From NCBI GenBank assembly GCA_003225295.1, contig QHYZ01000081.1:62001-126000 (forward strand): a DNA stretch of 64,000 nt. The letters are read 5' to 3'. How positions within the stretch are numbered: position 1 is the stretch's first letter; each line of letters begins with the position of its first letter. The position numbers and the translations under genes were made by a program. Below, one piece after another: positions 43,009-52,393 of this stretch. The notes beneath the pieces were generated by a model. That model was not told the origin of the DNA and did not search any database. It saw only the letters and a list, made by a program, of their open reading frames with translations. This stretch comes from Acidobacteriota bacterium. GTDB taxonomy: Bacteria > Acidobacteriota > Terriglobia > Acidiferrales > UBA7541.

Positions 43009-45024
43009 ATGACCATCGGAAAAAAGCTTTACGCGGGTTTCGGCCTGATCCTGGCCACCCTGTCGGTGTTGTTCGTTGTGAATATCATCGCCGGGTGGAA
43101 GGAAAGCTCGGCGCGCAAAGATGCCAGCCTGGCCCTGGAAAGCGTTCGCACCGTCGAATCCGTGCGCTATCAGATCATGTTGAATCGCCTCAACATGAAT
43201 AATTTCCTCCTTAGCGGCGATCCCCGCGATGAAGAGAAAGTGAGTAAAGGTTTGACGGACATCACCGACCAGATCAAGCGCGGCGAATCGCAAGCCTCCA
43301 GCGAAGCCGTCCGCACCGCCCTGATCCAGGTGGAGAGTACGGAAGCCAGCTGGGCCGACAACTTTGCCAAGCCGCTGATCGCCAAGCGCCGTCAAGTCGA
43401 TTCTGGAGATGCTACTGTTTCCGACTTGCAAATTTTTTATCTGCAGAAAGATCCCTCCTCCTGGCTGACCAAGTCATCGGTCGTCCTCGATCAAAGCAAT
43501 GCCGATATCAGCAAGTTCCTTGAGGAAACCACAAAATCCGCAGCTCGCCTGAGCACCATCAGCGTCTGGGTTACCACTGGCGGAACACTGCTGGCTCTCC
43601 TAGCTGGCAGTTTCATCGCGCTCTATACGGCCAAGTCCATCACGGAACCTTTGACCCACCTCATCACCGTGGCGCGCGAAATAGGCGACTCGGGAGACCT
43701 CGATCAGAACATTGATATTCACCGTAACGATGAAATCGGCGCTCTGGCCACGACCTTCAACAACATGGTCGCCTATCTAAAGGAAATGGCCAGTGTTTCC
43801 ATGGCCGTTGCCGAAGGCGATTTGACCGTGGAGGTCGTGCCGCGTTCCAAGCGCGACACTCTCGGCAATGCCTTCCTTCGCATGTCCCACGGTTTGCAGG
43901 AACTTGTTCGGACAACGCGGGATTCCGCCGGCCAGGTCTCGGCTGGCTCCAATCAAGTCGCGGGCGCCGCTGATGAGGCGGCCAAGGTCAGTGTCCAGGC
44001 CTCTTCCGCAATTGAAGAGGTCACCAGCACCATGCACGAGATGAGCATCAATGTGCAGAACGTGGTGAAGAACACTCAAGCGCAGGCTTCCAGCGTCGCG
44101 GAAACCTCCGCGTCCATCGACCAGATGGTCACTTCCATTCAGCGCGTCGCCGATACCGCCAAGGTGTTGCTGGATATCGCCAACCGCTCGCGCGAGGAAG
44201 TCGTCACCGGCATTCAGACCATGGAGAAGGCTACCGATGGCCTCAACCGCACCAATCAGGCCATCCAGTCTTCCGCGGAAATCATCAACATCCTGGGTCA
44301 TCGCGCCGATGACATTGGGAAGATTATCGAAGTCATCGACGACCTTGCCGAACAGACCAACCTGCTCGCGCTCAACGCGGCCATCGAAGCGGCCCGCGCC
44401 GGTGAGCACGGTCTTGGGTTCGCTGTGGTTGCCGATGAAGTTCGCAAACTCGCTGAGAAGTCCACGCAATCAACCAAGGAAATTGCGGACCTCATTCAGA
44501 GCATTCAGCGCGAAGCCCGCCAAGCGGTCGAAAACATGGAGCGCAGCACGCGCATCGTCGAGGAAGGCTTGACCCTCGGAAACGATCTTGGCTCCGCGCT
44601 GCACAAGATTTCCAACGTGGTCACCGAAGTCTACAAGTTCTCTCAGGAGATCGGCGCCGCCACCAACGAACAATCCGTTGGTTCTTCGCAAATCGCCAAA
44701 GCCACTAGCCGCCTCACCGAAATTACCCAAGAAATCAATTCCGCCGTCGAAGAACAGGCGTCCGGCGCCCAGGCCGTTGTCCGCGCCATGGACAAGATGC
44801 GCGAACTGGTACACCAATCCGCGTCCAGTTCCACCGAGCTTTCCGCCGCCGCCGAGCAGATGCTCAAGCTTTCGCGCAACTTGCTCGACAGCATGGATCG
44901 CTTCGTTCTGGACCGTGCCAACCAGCAGCGCCCGCGTCGCGGCGAATCGTTCGGCAGCCACCGCCGCGGTTCGGAGTCGAACCGTGCGCAAGAACTCGAA
45001 TACGCGGGAATGGCGCGTTCCTAG
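43009..45024 (+). CDS. Methyl-accepting chemotaxis protein (operon 2)
   Basis: A 671-residue receptor. The first membrane helix is at about 9-28 and the second at about 187-207; between them is a helical periplasmic domain of about 155 residues of the CHASE3/four-helix type. A HAMP (KSITEPLTHLITVAREI) follows, then a long signalling coiled coil with the tip [19 protein letters not shown]. The C-terminus is basic. It has an AGCGGAGG ribosome site near the ATG. Confidence 0.94.
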   Translation: MTIGKKLYAGFGLILATLSVLFVVNIIAGWKESSARKDASLALESVRTVESVRYQIMLNRLNMNNFLLSGDPRDEEKVSKGLTDITDQIKRGESQASSEAVRTALIQVESTEASWADNFAKPLIAKRRQVDSGDATVSDLQIFYLQKDPSSWLTKSSVVLDQSNADISKFLEETTKSAARLSTISVWVTTGGTLLALLAGSFIALYTAKSITEPLTHLITVAREIGDSGDLDQNIDIHRNDEIGALATTFNNMVAYLKEMASVSMAVAEGDLTVEVVPRSKRDTLGNAFLRMSHGLQELVRTTRDSAGQVSAGSNQVAGAADEAAKVSVQASSAIEEVTSTMHEMSINVQNVVKNTQAQASSVAETSASIDQMVTSIQRVADTAKVLLDIANRSREEVVTGIQTMEKATDGLNRTNQAIQSSAEIINILGHRADDIGKIIEVIDDLAEQTNLLALNAAIEAARAGEHGLGFAVVADEVRKLAEKSTQSTKEIADLIQSIQREARQAVENMERSTRIVEEGLTLGNDLGSALHKISNVVTEVYKFSQEIGAATNEQSVGSSQIAKATSRLTEITQEINSAVEEQASGAQAVVRAMDKMRELVHQSASSSTELSAAAEQMLKLSRNLLDSMDRFVLDRANQQRPRRGESFGSHRRGSESNRAQELEYAGMARS

Positions 45025-45042
45025 AAGGCCAGAGACCTCTCG

Positions 45043-45519
45043 ATGGAAAAAGATCTTCAAGTCGTCGGTTTTCGTATCGGTAAAGAAACGTACGGCGTGC
45101 GTATCGCTGCCGTGCGCGAGATTGTGCGTGTTCCGGAGATCACCGCGGTTCCGAGCGCTCCCGACCTGATCGAGGGGGTCATCAATCTGCGCGGGAAGAT
45201 CATTCCGGTGATGGACCTGCGCAAACGATTCGGCGAGACCGAGATTCATGCCGATAAAAAGAACCGCATTCTCGTGGTGGAGCTGGACAACAAGTTGATC
45301 GGCCTCATCGTCAACGCGGCTTCGGAAGTGCTGAAGATTCCGCCCTCCGAGATCGAAGCCCCGGGCAGTGTTTTTGCGGAAGGCGCAACCGGATACGTCA
45401 CGGGTGTCGGCAAGCTAAAAGGACGTCTCATTATTCTGCTGGACATCTCGAAACTCTTACATCGCCCGGAGTTCAAACGACTCGAGGAGGTCGCGGAACC
45501 CGTCGCCACCGCAAGGTAA
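45043..45519 (+). CDS. cheW: CheW coupling protein (operon 2)
   Basis: A 158-residue classic CheW: LQVVGFRIGKETYGVRIAAV, LIEGVINLRGKIIPVMDLRK, LDISKLLHRPEF. It bridges the MCP and CheA. It lies 18 nt after the MCP gene. Confidence 0.95.
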   Translation: MEKDLQVVGFRIGKETYGVRIAAVREIVRVPEITAVPSAPDLIEGVINLRGKIIPVMDLRKRFGETEIHADKKNRILVVELDNKLIGLIVNAASEVLKIPPSEIEAPGSVFAEGATGYVTGVGKLKGRLIILLDISKLLHRPEFKRLEEVAEPVATAR

Positions 45520-45577
45520 TGTTTTTTCGGCTTGCAAATAAAATCGCCGGGCTGCGGATCCGCTTCACGAAAACACA

Positions 45578-46483
45578 ATGGGAACGATTACTGCCCAGGT
45601 CCAACTCACCGAAGCAGAGCTGAAGCTCCTCCAGACTCTCGTCTATCAGGAATGCGGTATGTATTTCGATGAGCGCCGCTCGCACTTCCTGAAAGATCGC
45701 CTGCAACGCCGTCTGAAGGCCTGCCAGCTCGACTCTTTCTATGCTTATTACCGGCTGTTGACCAGCAGGGAAGGGCGCGCCGAACTGGCCCTCCTGCTTG
45801 AGAATCTAACCGTCAACGAAACGAGCTTCTTTCGCAATCGCCCGCAACTCGAGCTCCTTCAGAAAACTGTTCTCGAGGACATTCTGCGCCGCAAGCAGGA
45901 GCGCCGTGATTACACGCTGCGGGTCTGGAGCGCCGGTTGCTCCTCCGGCCAGGAGCCCTACACCGTCGCCGTTTTGATCTGCGATGCGCTGGCCTACTAC
46001 TACCTGCGTAATCCGCTCCCATTCGAAATGCCTTCTCCGAAACCGCTCATTCCTCCTCCCTGGAGAGTAGAAATTGTTGCTTCGGACATCAGCTATGCCA
46101 GCCTGCGTGCTGGTCAGGAAGGTCTTTACACCGAGCAGCAGATGGAACCCGTGGATTACACGTGCCGGCTCCGGTATTTCGAAAAATCTGCCAACAAGTA
46201 TGCCGTCAAGCCACAATTGAAAGAACTCGTGCAGTTCGACTTTCACAACTTGAAGACCGAGTTCTTGCCTCGCCGCAACGACATTATCCTCTGCCGTAAC
46301 GTAATGATTTATTTCGACGAAGCCGAGCAAAAGCGCTTGATTGAAAAGTTTTGGCACTGCTTGAATCCCGCCGGATATCTCTTTGTTGGGCATGCCGAAA
46401 GCTTGTTCGGCTTAACTCAGAAATTCCGCATGGTTCATGAGAATAACGGTACTGCTTACCAGCGCAACGAGGCCAATACGTGA
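45578..46483 (+). CDS. cheR: MCP methyltransferase CheR (operon 2)
   Basis: A 301-residue CheR with NETSFFRNRPQ, SAM loop VWSAGCSSGQEPYTVAV, and DIILCRNVMIYFDEAEQ. Compared with the operon-1 enzyme it has a roughly 20-residue insert rich in Pro (PFEMPSPKPLIPPPW). Its stop overlaps the cheA GTG (GTGA). Confidence 0.94.
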   Translation: MGTITAQVQLTEAELKLLQTLVYQECGMYFDERRSHFLKDRLQRRLKACQLDSFYAYYRLLTSREGRAELALLLENLTVNETSFFRNRPQLELLQKTVLEDILRRKQERRDYTLRVWSAGCSSGQEPYTVAVLICDALAYYYLRNPLPFEMPSPKPLIPPPWRVEIVASDISYASLRAGQEGLYTEQQMEPVDYTCRLRYFEKSANKYAVKPQLKELVQFDFHNLKTEFLPRRNDIILCRNVMIYFDEAEQKRLIEKFWHCLNPAGYLFVGHAESLFGLTQKFRMVHENNGTAYQRNEANT

Positions 46484-48576
46484 GTCGTCCCCCCGAGGAT
46501 CGCGGCGACGAGTTGCGCGCTCTGTTCTTCGAGAGCGCGAACGAACTGGTTCAATCGCTCAACGAGGCAGGGCTCGAACTCGAGTCGCGACCCGCTGACG
46601 AGGAGGTGATTCGCCGTGTCCGTCGGGCTGTGCATACCTTGAAGGGTGATTCTGCGGCCTGCGGCTTTCACAAGTTAAGCGAGCTTTCGCACGAACTCGA
46701 GGATGTGCTCACCTCGCAAATAGCCCAGGAGCGCGGGACCGATTTCGCAGAACTCGTCCTTACCGCGGCTGATAGTTTTGGCGCCATGCTCACCGCCTAT
46801 CAGCACAAGACGGAGCTGCCCACTGTGGAAGCCCTCCACGCCATGATTCGCAAATTGCTGAAGGAGCCTGCTCCCGCGAAGAACGCTGGCTCTGCGGCTC
46901 CTCCATTGCCTGCACAATTTGCTTGGACGGAATACGAACAGCTCATGATTTCCGAAGCCGTACATCGTGGCGAGCCCGTTTACAACGTCGCCCTGCGCAT
47001 TGATCCCAACAGTCTGATGCGCGCCGCCGCTTTCCAGCTCATTCGAAATGTTCTTCACGGCAGCGGTACCGTCATCGCCTTGCGGCCGGAAGACAATGTA
47101 GCGGCCGCAACCGTCGAAATTATCGAAGCCGCCTTGGCAAGCTCCCAGCCGGAAGAAAGGATTCGCCAGCGCTGCCGGATTCCTTCGATTGTCTCCGAGG
47201 TGCGTCTCGAACGTGCCGCGACCGCAGACACACCGGAGCATGAATTACTGGGCGATTTGCTGGAGGCGCAGGCAGCGAGAGTTGTCGCCGGGACTGCCGA
47301 GACCATCGAAAGCGGCGCAGCAACCAACCCCAATACTTCCGGTTCTGCCGCAACCACGGTTGCTGAAAGCACGCTGCGCGTGGATGCCGCGCGTATCGAT
47401 GCGGTCATGAACCTTGTCGGCGAACTGATCATCGGAAAGTCCATGCTCAATCGCGCGCTTACCGAGTTTGACAAGAAGCACGCCCGCGATCCCTTGCGCG
47501 CCAAACTTGCAGACGCCATGGCCTTTCAGGCCCGTATTCTTGATGAGCTTCATAAGTGCGTTCTGAAAATCCGCATGGTGCCGGTCGAGCAACTCTTCCG
47601 GCGTTTCCCGCGCGTCGTTCGCGACGTTGCCAAGCAGTGTGGCAAGGATGTGGCCCTGGAACTTACTGGCCAGAACACCGACCTCGATAAGGGCATTCTT
47701 GACGCTCTCGCCGAACCGCTCATGCATCTTGTCCGCAACGCCGTCGACCATGGTATCGAACCAGCCGACGTGCGCCTCTCTGCCGGCAAGCTCGCACGTG
47801 GTACCGTTTATCTCAATGCCTATCACCAGGGCACGCAGGTCGTCATTGAAGTCCGTGACGACGGCCGGGGCATGGATCCTGCGCTTTTACGCGCCCAGGC
47901 CGTCGAAAAGGGACTCCTGAAGCTTGCCGAGGCCCGGCGCTTGACGGAGCAGGAGACTCTTAGTCTTATTTTCGAGCCGGGGTTCAGTACGGCCTCGGAA
48001 GTGACGGAAGTATCTGGTCGTGGCATTGGCATGGATGTCGTCCGCACGGTGCTCGACCGCCTAAAGGGAACCGTTCACATTTCTTCGCAAAAAGGTCGCG
48101 GCACAACAATTCGACTTTGTGCGCCGCTCACCCTCGCTAGCATTCAGACTTTGCTGTTCCGCGTCGGCGGCCGTCTTTTTGCCGTCCCGCTCTCCGCGGT
48201 TGTGGAAATCACTCGCATTATGGATCCCGAAATTCACCGCGTAGACCAGCGCGAAGTGCTGCGGCTTCGCGACCAGATTCTTACACTCGTTCGGCTGGAG
48301 CACCTTAGCCGTCTGCACAGTATCGACACCGAGCTGGCTCGAAAGAAGCATTTTGTCATTGTCATTGGCGTCACGGAAAAGCGTTTCGGTCTCCTCGTGG
48401 ATAGTCTTGTTGGAGAAGAAGAACTGGTGATCAAAGCCCTTCCCGGCGAAATCGTCTCAAGCGACCTAGTCAGCGGTGCTTCCATCCTCGGTGACGGAAC
48501 CGTTGTTCTTATTTTGAATGTTTCCGCCGTCCTTTCGCGGCTCTCGCGCGCTATGCCGCTGGGAGCGATCGCGTGA
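46480..48576 (+). CDS. cheA: Chemotaxis histidine kinase CheA (operon 2)
   Basis: A 698-residue CheA: an Hpt with phospho-His in AVHTLKGDSAACGF, a linker region, dimerisation helices (MNLVGELIIGKSMLNRAL), the ATPase (HLVRNAVDHGIEP, VRDDGRGMD, GRGIGMDVV) and the CheW-like P5 domain. Unlike operon-1 CheA it has one Hpt and no receiver. It uses a GTG start within the cheR stop. Confidence 0.95.
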   Translation: MSRPPEDRGDELRALFFESANELVQSLNEAGLELESRPADEEVIRRVRRAVHTLKGDSAACGFHKLSELSHELEDVLTSQIAQERGTDFAELVLTAADSFGAMLTAYQHKTELPTVEALHAMIRKLLKEPAPAKNAGSAAPPLPAQFAWTEYEQLMISEAVHRGEPVYNVALRIDPNSLMRAAAFQLIRNVLHGSGTVIALRPEDNVAAATVEIIEAALASSQPEERIRQRCRIPSIVSEVRLERAATADTPEHELLGDLLEAQAARVVAGTAETIESGAATNPNTSGSAATTVAESTLRVDAARIDAVMNLVGELIIGKSMLNRALTEFDKKHARDPLRAKLADAMAFQARILDELHKCVLKIRMVPVEQLFRRFPRVVRDVAKQCGKDVALELTGQNTDLDKGILDALAEPLMHLVRNAVDHGIEPADVRLSAGKLARGTVYLNAYHQGTQVVIEVRDDGRGMDPALLRAQAVEKGLLKLAEARRLTEQETLSLIFEPGFSTASEVTEVSGRGIGMDVVRTVLDRLKGTVHISSQKGRGTTIRLCAPLTLASIQTLLFRVGGRLFAVPLSAVVEITRIMDPEIHRVDQREVLRLRDQILTLVRLEHLSRLHSIDTELARKKHFVIVIGVTEKRFGLLVDSLVGEEELVIKALPGEIVSSDLVSGASILGDGTVVLILNVSAVLSRLSRAMPLGAIA

Positions 48577-49703
48577 GCGAGCGCATCCGCGTTCTCGTCG
48601 TGGATGACTCCGCTCTCATGCGGAAGCTTATCCCCGCGATCCTCGCGCGCGACTCGTCCATCGAAGTGGTGGGCACGGCCATGGACGGCGCCTTCGCATT
48701 GAAGAAAATTGAAGAGTTGCAGCCGGATGTCGTGACACTTGATCTGGAGATGCCGCGGATGGATGGCATGGAGACGTTGCGCCTCATCATGCGGCACACG
48801 CCGTTGCCGGTCATTCTCTTCAGCACGCATTCGAAAGAAGGCGGTTACGCCACGTTGAAAGCTCTCGCTTACGGCGCCGTCGATTTTCTCGCCAAGCCCA
48901 AGGATGCGGCTGCTGGGCGTCTGGACGAGATTGCTGACCAGCTGATAGCCAAAATAAAAGTCGCCAAGCGCGCCGTTGGTCGCAAACTTCCCCCCGCGGT
49001 CATCGAAGAAGCCGCCGCGCCGAAAAAAGAAATCCGTGCCGCGTTGCCGCCGCGCCGCGTCATCGCGATCGGAATTTCTACCGGCGGACCAAATGCATTG
49101 CAGTTTGTTTTGTCGCAAATCCCTGGGGATTTCCAATCCACAATTCTGATTGTCCAGCACATGCCGGAAGGTTTTACCGAAATGTTCGCGAAGCGCCTCG
49201 ATGAATGCTGCGCTCTTCACGTTCACGAAGCACGCTCCGGCGATCTCCTCCTGGCCGGCCGCGTTCTGATCTGTCCGGGGAATCGTCACATGATGGTTCG
49301 CCGCATGCCCCGGGGAGACATGGTGGTGCTCTCCGATAGCGCGCCGGTGAACGGACATCGTCCATCCGCGGACGTGCTCTTCCATTCCGTGGCGCAGGAG
49401 TTTGGGCTCACTACTGTCGGGATATTAATGACCGGCATGGGAGATGACGGGGCCGAGGGGCTCGGCGCGATCAAGGCGGCGGGCGGAATGACCATTGCGC
49501 AGAGTGAAGACACCTGCGTCGTCAGCGGCATGCCGCGCGCCGCAATCCTCAAAGGATACGCGAACAAGATTATTCCGCTCGATGGACTCAGCTCGTACTT
49601 GGTGAGCAACTACGGCGCGGAACGCGGCGCCACTTGCAAAGTCGAGAAGAACGAAAAGCTTGAAAAGAACGACAAGACCCCCGTTTCTTCCCAGCGTTCA
49701 TGA
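48573..49703 (+). CDS. cheB: Chemotaxis methylesterase CheB (operon 2)
   Basis: A 376-residue CheB: receiver (VVDDSALMRKLIP, VVTLDLEMPRMDG) and methylesterase (IGISTGGPNALQ, VQHMPEGF, LMTGMGDDGAEG). The C-terminal tail is a charged Lys/Glu stretch (KVEKNEKLEKNDK). The GTG start overlaps the cheA stop. Confidence 0.95.
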   Translation: MSERIRVLVVDDSALMRKLIPAILARDSSIEVVGTAMDGAFALKKIEELQPDVVTLDLEMPRMDGMETLRLIMRHTPLPVILFSTHSKEGGYATLKALAYGAVDFLAKPKDAAAGRLDEIADQLIAKIKVAKRAVGRKLPPAVIEEAAAPKKEIRAALPPRRVIAIGISTGGPNALQFVLSQIPGDFQSTILIVQHMPEGFTEMFAKRLDECCALHVHEARSGDLLLAGRVLICPGNRHMMVRRMPRGDMVVLSDSAPVNGHRPSADVLFHSVAQEFGLTTVGILMTGMGDDGAEGLGAIKAAGGMTIAQSEDTCVVSGMPRAAILKGYANKIIPLDGLSSYLVSNYGAERGATCKVEKNEKLEKNDKTPVSSQRS

Positions 49704-49731
49704 AGGTGGACGAGGGGATAAGGAGAAGGCC

Positions 49732-50184
49732 ATGAAGCAATTTGCCGCTCTACTGCGGAAAGACAATCAGCCGGTTCGCTACCTGGTGGTGGACGATTCC
49801 GTCTTCGCGCGCAAGAATCTCATCAAAATGATTGAGATGTTCGGCGGCGAGGTGGCCGGCGAAGCAGGAGATGGACTGACCGCTATCGCGGAATTCAACC
49901 GGATCAGTCCGGACATCGTGCTCATGGACATTACCATGCCGCAGATGGAGGGAATCGAAGCGGTGGAGCGCATCGTGCGGCAGCATGCCGAGGCGCGGAT
50001 CGTCATGGTCTCTTCGGTGGGATACCAGGAGAATATTCTAGCCGCTCTCCAGAAGGGTGCGAAGCATTTCGTGCAGAAGCCGGTGAAGCCGGAAGTGCTG
50101 TACGAAATTCTCCGCTACGTGCTGAGCGACGTTCCCAACGCCGTTGGCGTGCCGGTGGCGATGGCAGGAGAACACCACATATGA
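49732..50184 (+). CDS. cheY: CheY-like response regulator (operon 2)
   Basis: A 150-residue single receiver with a short N-terminal extension: YLVVDDSVFARKNL, Asp66 in VLMDITMPQMEG, Lys in FVQKPVKPEV. The ATG at 49732 follows AAGGAGAAGG, an excellent ribosome site; an upstream frame overlapping cheB was rejected. It is probably dephosphorylated by CheX encoded next. Confidence 0.93.
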   Translation: MKQFAALLRKDNQPVRYLVVDDSVFARKNLIKMIEMFGGEVAGEAGDGLTAIAEFNRISPDIVLMDITMPQMEGIEAVERIVRQHAEARIVMVSSVGYQENILAALQKGAKHFVQKPVKPEVLYEILRYVLSDVPNAVGVPVAMAGEHHI

Positions 50185-50684
50185 GAATGGAACTGATCCA
50201 GCCGTTCATCAATGCCGCGGATGCGGTCTTCGCGGAGTCACTACAGGCGCCGACAAAAATCCAAGACCTTTCGATGGACGAGGACACCTATCGCCGGAAA
50301 GGTGTTGCCGCGCTCATCGCCATCAAGGGAGACATCGAAGGGCGCGTTATTCTCGACCTGTCGCCGGAAGTGGCGGTTAAGGTGGCCAGCCACCTCGCGG
50401 GCGTGGAAGTCAAGGCGAGCGAGCAAGTGGTGAAAGAAACGGTTTGCGAGCTGGCCAATATGGTCATCGGCAATTCCGTGACGCTGCTGAACGACCAGGG
50501 GTTCCACTTCAAGGTGTTTCCGCCAGAAATTCATATGGACGAAACGGGGCTGGCCGGCAGCGAGGATACCGAAGCGCTGGTGATCTGCATCGAGACGCCG
50601 TGCGGCAGCATTTACCTGAACATCGCCATGCACTATCTGCATCGGCGCCGGCAGGAGCGGAACACGGTTCCGGCACTGGATTGA
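50181..50684 (+). CDS. cheX: CheX/CheC-type phosphatase
   Basis: A 167-residue CheX-like protein. The phosphatase ExxN pair is Glu90 and Asn93 in ETVCELANMVIGNSV, and the preceding GDIEGRVILDLSPEVAVKVAS is typical of the fold. It dephosphorylates CheY-P in systems without CheZ. The ATG overlaps the cheY stop (ATGA); it is the last gene of the operon. Confidence 0.9.
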   Translation: MRMELIQPFINAADAVFAESLQAPTKIQDLSMDEDTYRRKGVAALIAIKGDIEGRVILDLSPEVAVKVASHLAGVEVKASEQVVKETVCELANMVIGNSVTLLNDQGFHFKVFPPEIHMDETGLAGSEDTEALVICIETPCGSIYLNIAMHYLHRRRQERNTVPALD

Positions 50685-51288
50685 AGTAAGGCGGTAATGA
50701 AGTAGGGAAGCAAAGAAACTAGCGCACATGTTTATGGTTATCAGTTGCCAGCGAAGAGCAAGTAAGCGCCGGTGATACCCCTCCCGGTGCCGTCCTACCA
50801 CTGAACCAATGCCTGGAGTCGGAGTCTTTCTCTAGAAATCCCACTGTTCTCTCTCTCCACCCCCCACTGCATGCGCGGTCCGCTGCGGCTAAGCACTTCT
50901 CGCGGGATCCTTACAAACAGATTGCCAGCCTGGACGGTGCGCGGCAGCGGCCGTCGCCGGTAGCAACGGAAGGTGATGAAATGCAAGTCACGGCGTCCGT
51001 GATGACGCTAGAGTTCTCTGGGCATGAAGAGAACAACGTTCCCACCCTTTCGGAGAAGCCGGAGTGGATGGGGCACCCTGGGGCTTCAAGTAGCGGGGAA
51101 TTGCACGATTGGCGCACTCTTATCGTGTGGCACAGCGAGGGAGAGCTCTAGAGGACTCCAGTCGGCGAAATTTAGAACTGGCGTGCGGCTCCAAAGGAAA
51201 GAGAGTAGGGGAGGGGCGGGCAAAGAGAGGGGTTTTACGAATCGAGGGAATGAGGTGGCCATGAATCGCGACCCTGCCAAGGGAGAAC
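50685..51288. other. Intergenic region after the chemosensory operon, no supported gene
   Basis: This stretch separates convergent cheX and cpoB. It contains a tRNA-D-arm-like segment on the minus strand (50806-50792) but no anticodon arm or T arm. No convincing reading frame, terminator with a T-run or repeat was found. Confidence 0.45.
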
Positions 51289-52203
51289 TTAGCGCGTGGG
51301 GGTAACGGTGACGCCGAGTTCTTTGAGTTTGGCGCGGGCGCGGCGGTCTTCTTCGGTGCCGGGGTAGCGTCTGACGACTTCGCGAAGTTCGCGGACGCCG
51401 CCGGTTTTCTGGCCGCGCTCGATGAGGGCCATACCTTTCTTGAGGCGCGCGGGGGCGAGCTTGAAGCTCTTGGGATAGTTGTTCAGAACTTTTTCGTATT
51501 CCGCGACGGCCAGATCGTAGTTTTTCTGGGAGTAGGCGATCTCGCCGAGATAGAACTGGGCGTTGGAGGCAAGGTCGGTGTCACCGTAATACTTGAGGTA
51601 GTCCTGGAATTCGGAGCGGGCCAGATCGTATTTGCCGCTGGTGATGTCGCGGAGGCCGTTGGAATAGAGCGTGTCGGCGGAGGGCGCGCCGCCGGGAACG
51701 GCGGAGGAGTTGGGGGGAGCAACGGTAGAAGTGGTGGGAGTGGCGGTGCCCGTGGCTGGTGCGGGCGCCGCGGCGCCGGAGATCTTGCCATCGAGGCTCT
51801 GGACGGAATTCTGCAGATCGACGAGCTGCTGGTTGAGTTTGCCGAGGCGGGACTTGATTTCCTCGAGATTGTCCGACAGGCCCTGGACCTGCGTGGACAT
51901 GGTGTCGAGACGTGCGCCGGAATTAGCTTGGACATCCTGAACGGATTTCTGGAGCGAGCTCATGGTGGCGCCGAGCTTTGCAACGTTGTCGTTGGATTGC
52001 TCGATGAGCGTTTTCATGATGGTGTGATCCTGCGTTACTTGGGTGGAAAGATCTTTCTGGCCCTGGAGCAGGGAGGTGACGTCGCGCTGAAGCTCGATGA
52101 GCTCGCGGGCCACGGCTTCCGCGGGGTGGGGGCCGACCAGGCTTCCGGCAAGTGCGCCGGCGAGAACGGCGGCGCTAAAAATGGCGATGTGACGAATACG
52201 CAT
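51289..52203 (-). CDS. cpoB: Cell division coordinator CpoB (YbgF)
   Basis: A 304-residue periplasmic protein: a signal peptide, an N-terminal coiled coil (LIELQRDVTSLLQGQKDLST and onward to about residue 150), an Ala/Pro/Thr linker, and three TPR motifs of the YbgF type (ADTLYSNGLRDITSGKYDLA, AQFYLGEIAYSQKNYDLA). CpoB coordinates Tol-Pal with peptidoglycan synthesis at division in Gram-negatives. A perfect AGGAGG precedes ATG 52203; the longer frame to 52362 was rejected. Last gene of the tol-pal cluster. Confidence 0.92.
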   Translation of the reverse strand: MRIRHIAIFSAAVLAGALAGSLVGPHPAEAVARELIELQRDVTSLLQGQKDLSTQVTQDHTIMKTLIEQSNDNVAKLGATMSSLQKSVQDVQANSGARLDTMSTQVQGLSDNLEEIKSRLGKLNQQLVDLQNSVQSLDGKISGAAAPAPATGTATPTTSTVAPPNSSAVPGGAPSADTLYSNGLRDITSGKYDLARSEFQDYLKYYGDTDLASNAQFYLGEIAYSQKNYDLAVAEYEKVLNNYPKSFKLAPARLKKGMALIERGQKTGGVRELREVVRRYPGTEEDRRARAKLKELGVTVTPTR

Positions 52204-52393
52204 GAACAATCCTCCTAAGGGATTCCCAAAAAGCTGCCAATGCATGGTGGCCCCACAGCAGCCAACAAAAATCATACAGGGCAGGAGAACAGCTTTCACT
52301 CTAATAAGAGAGCCGCGAGGTGGCAAGAGTTTGCCGGGCCTCGCGGCTGATTCCGTCACCAATCGGTCATCGTGGCGAACGGGGTGAAACGGC

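Noticed and set aside
48234-49385. 383-codon open frame opposite cheB/cheA of operon 2
   Set aside because: It is antisense to two clearly conserved genes and has no family motif; long shadow frames are expected in GC-rich DNA.
50766-50812. tRNA-Gly-like segment on the minus strand (GCATTGGTTCAGTGGTAGGAC)
   Set aside because: The D-arm resembles a tRNA, but there is no anticodon stem of five pairs, no T-arm GGTTCGA and no acceptor complement. It is coincidence or an old fragment.
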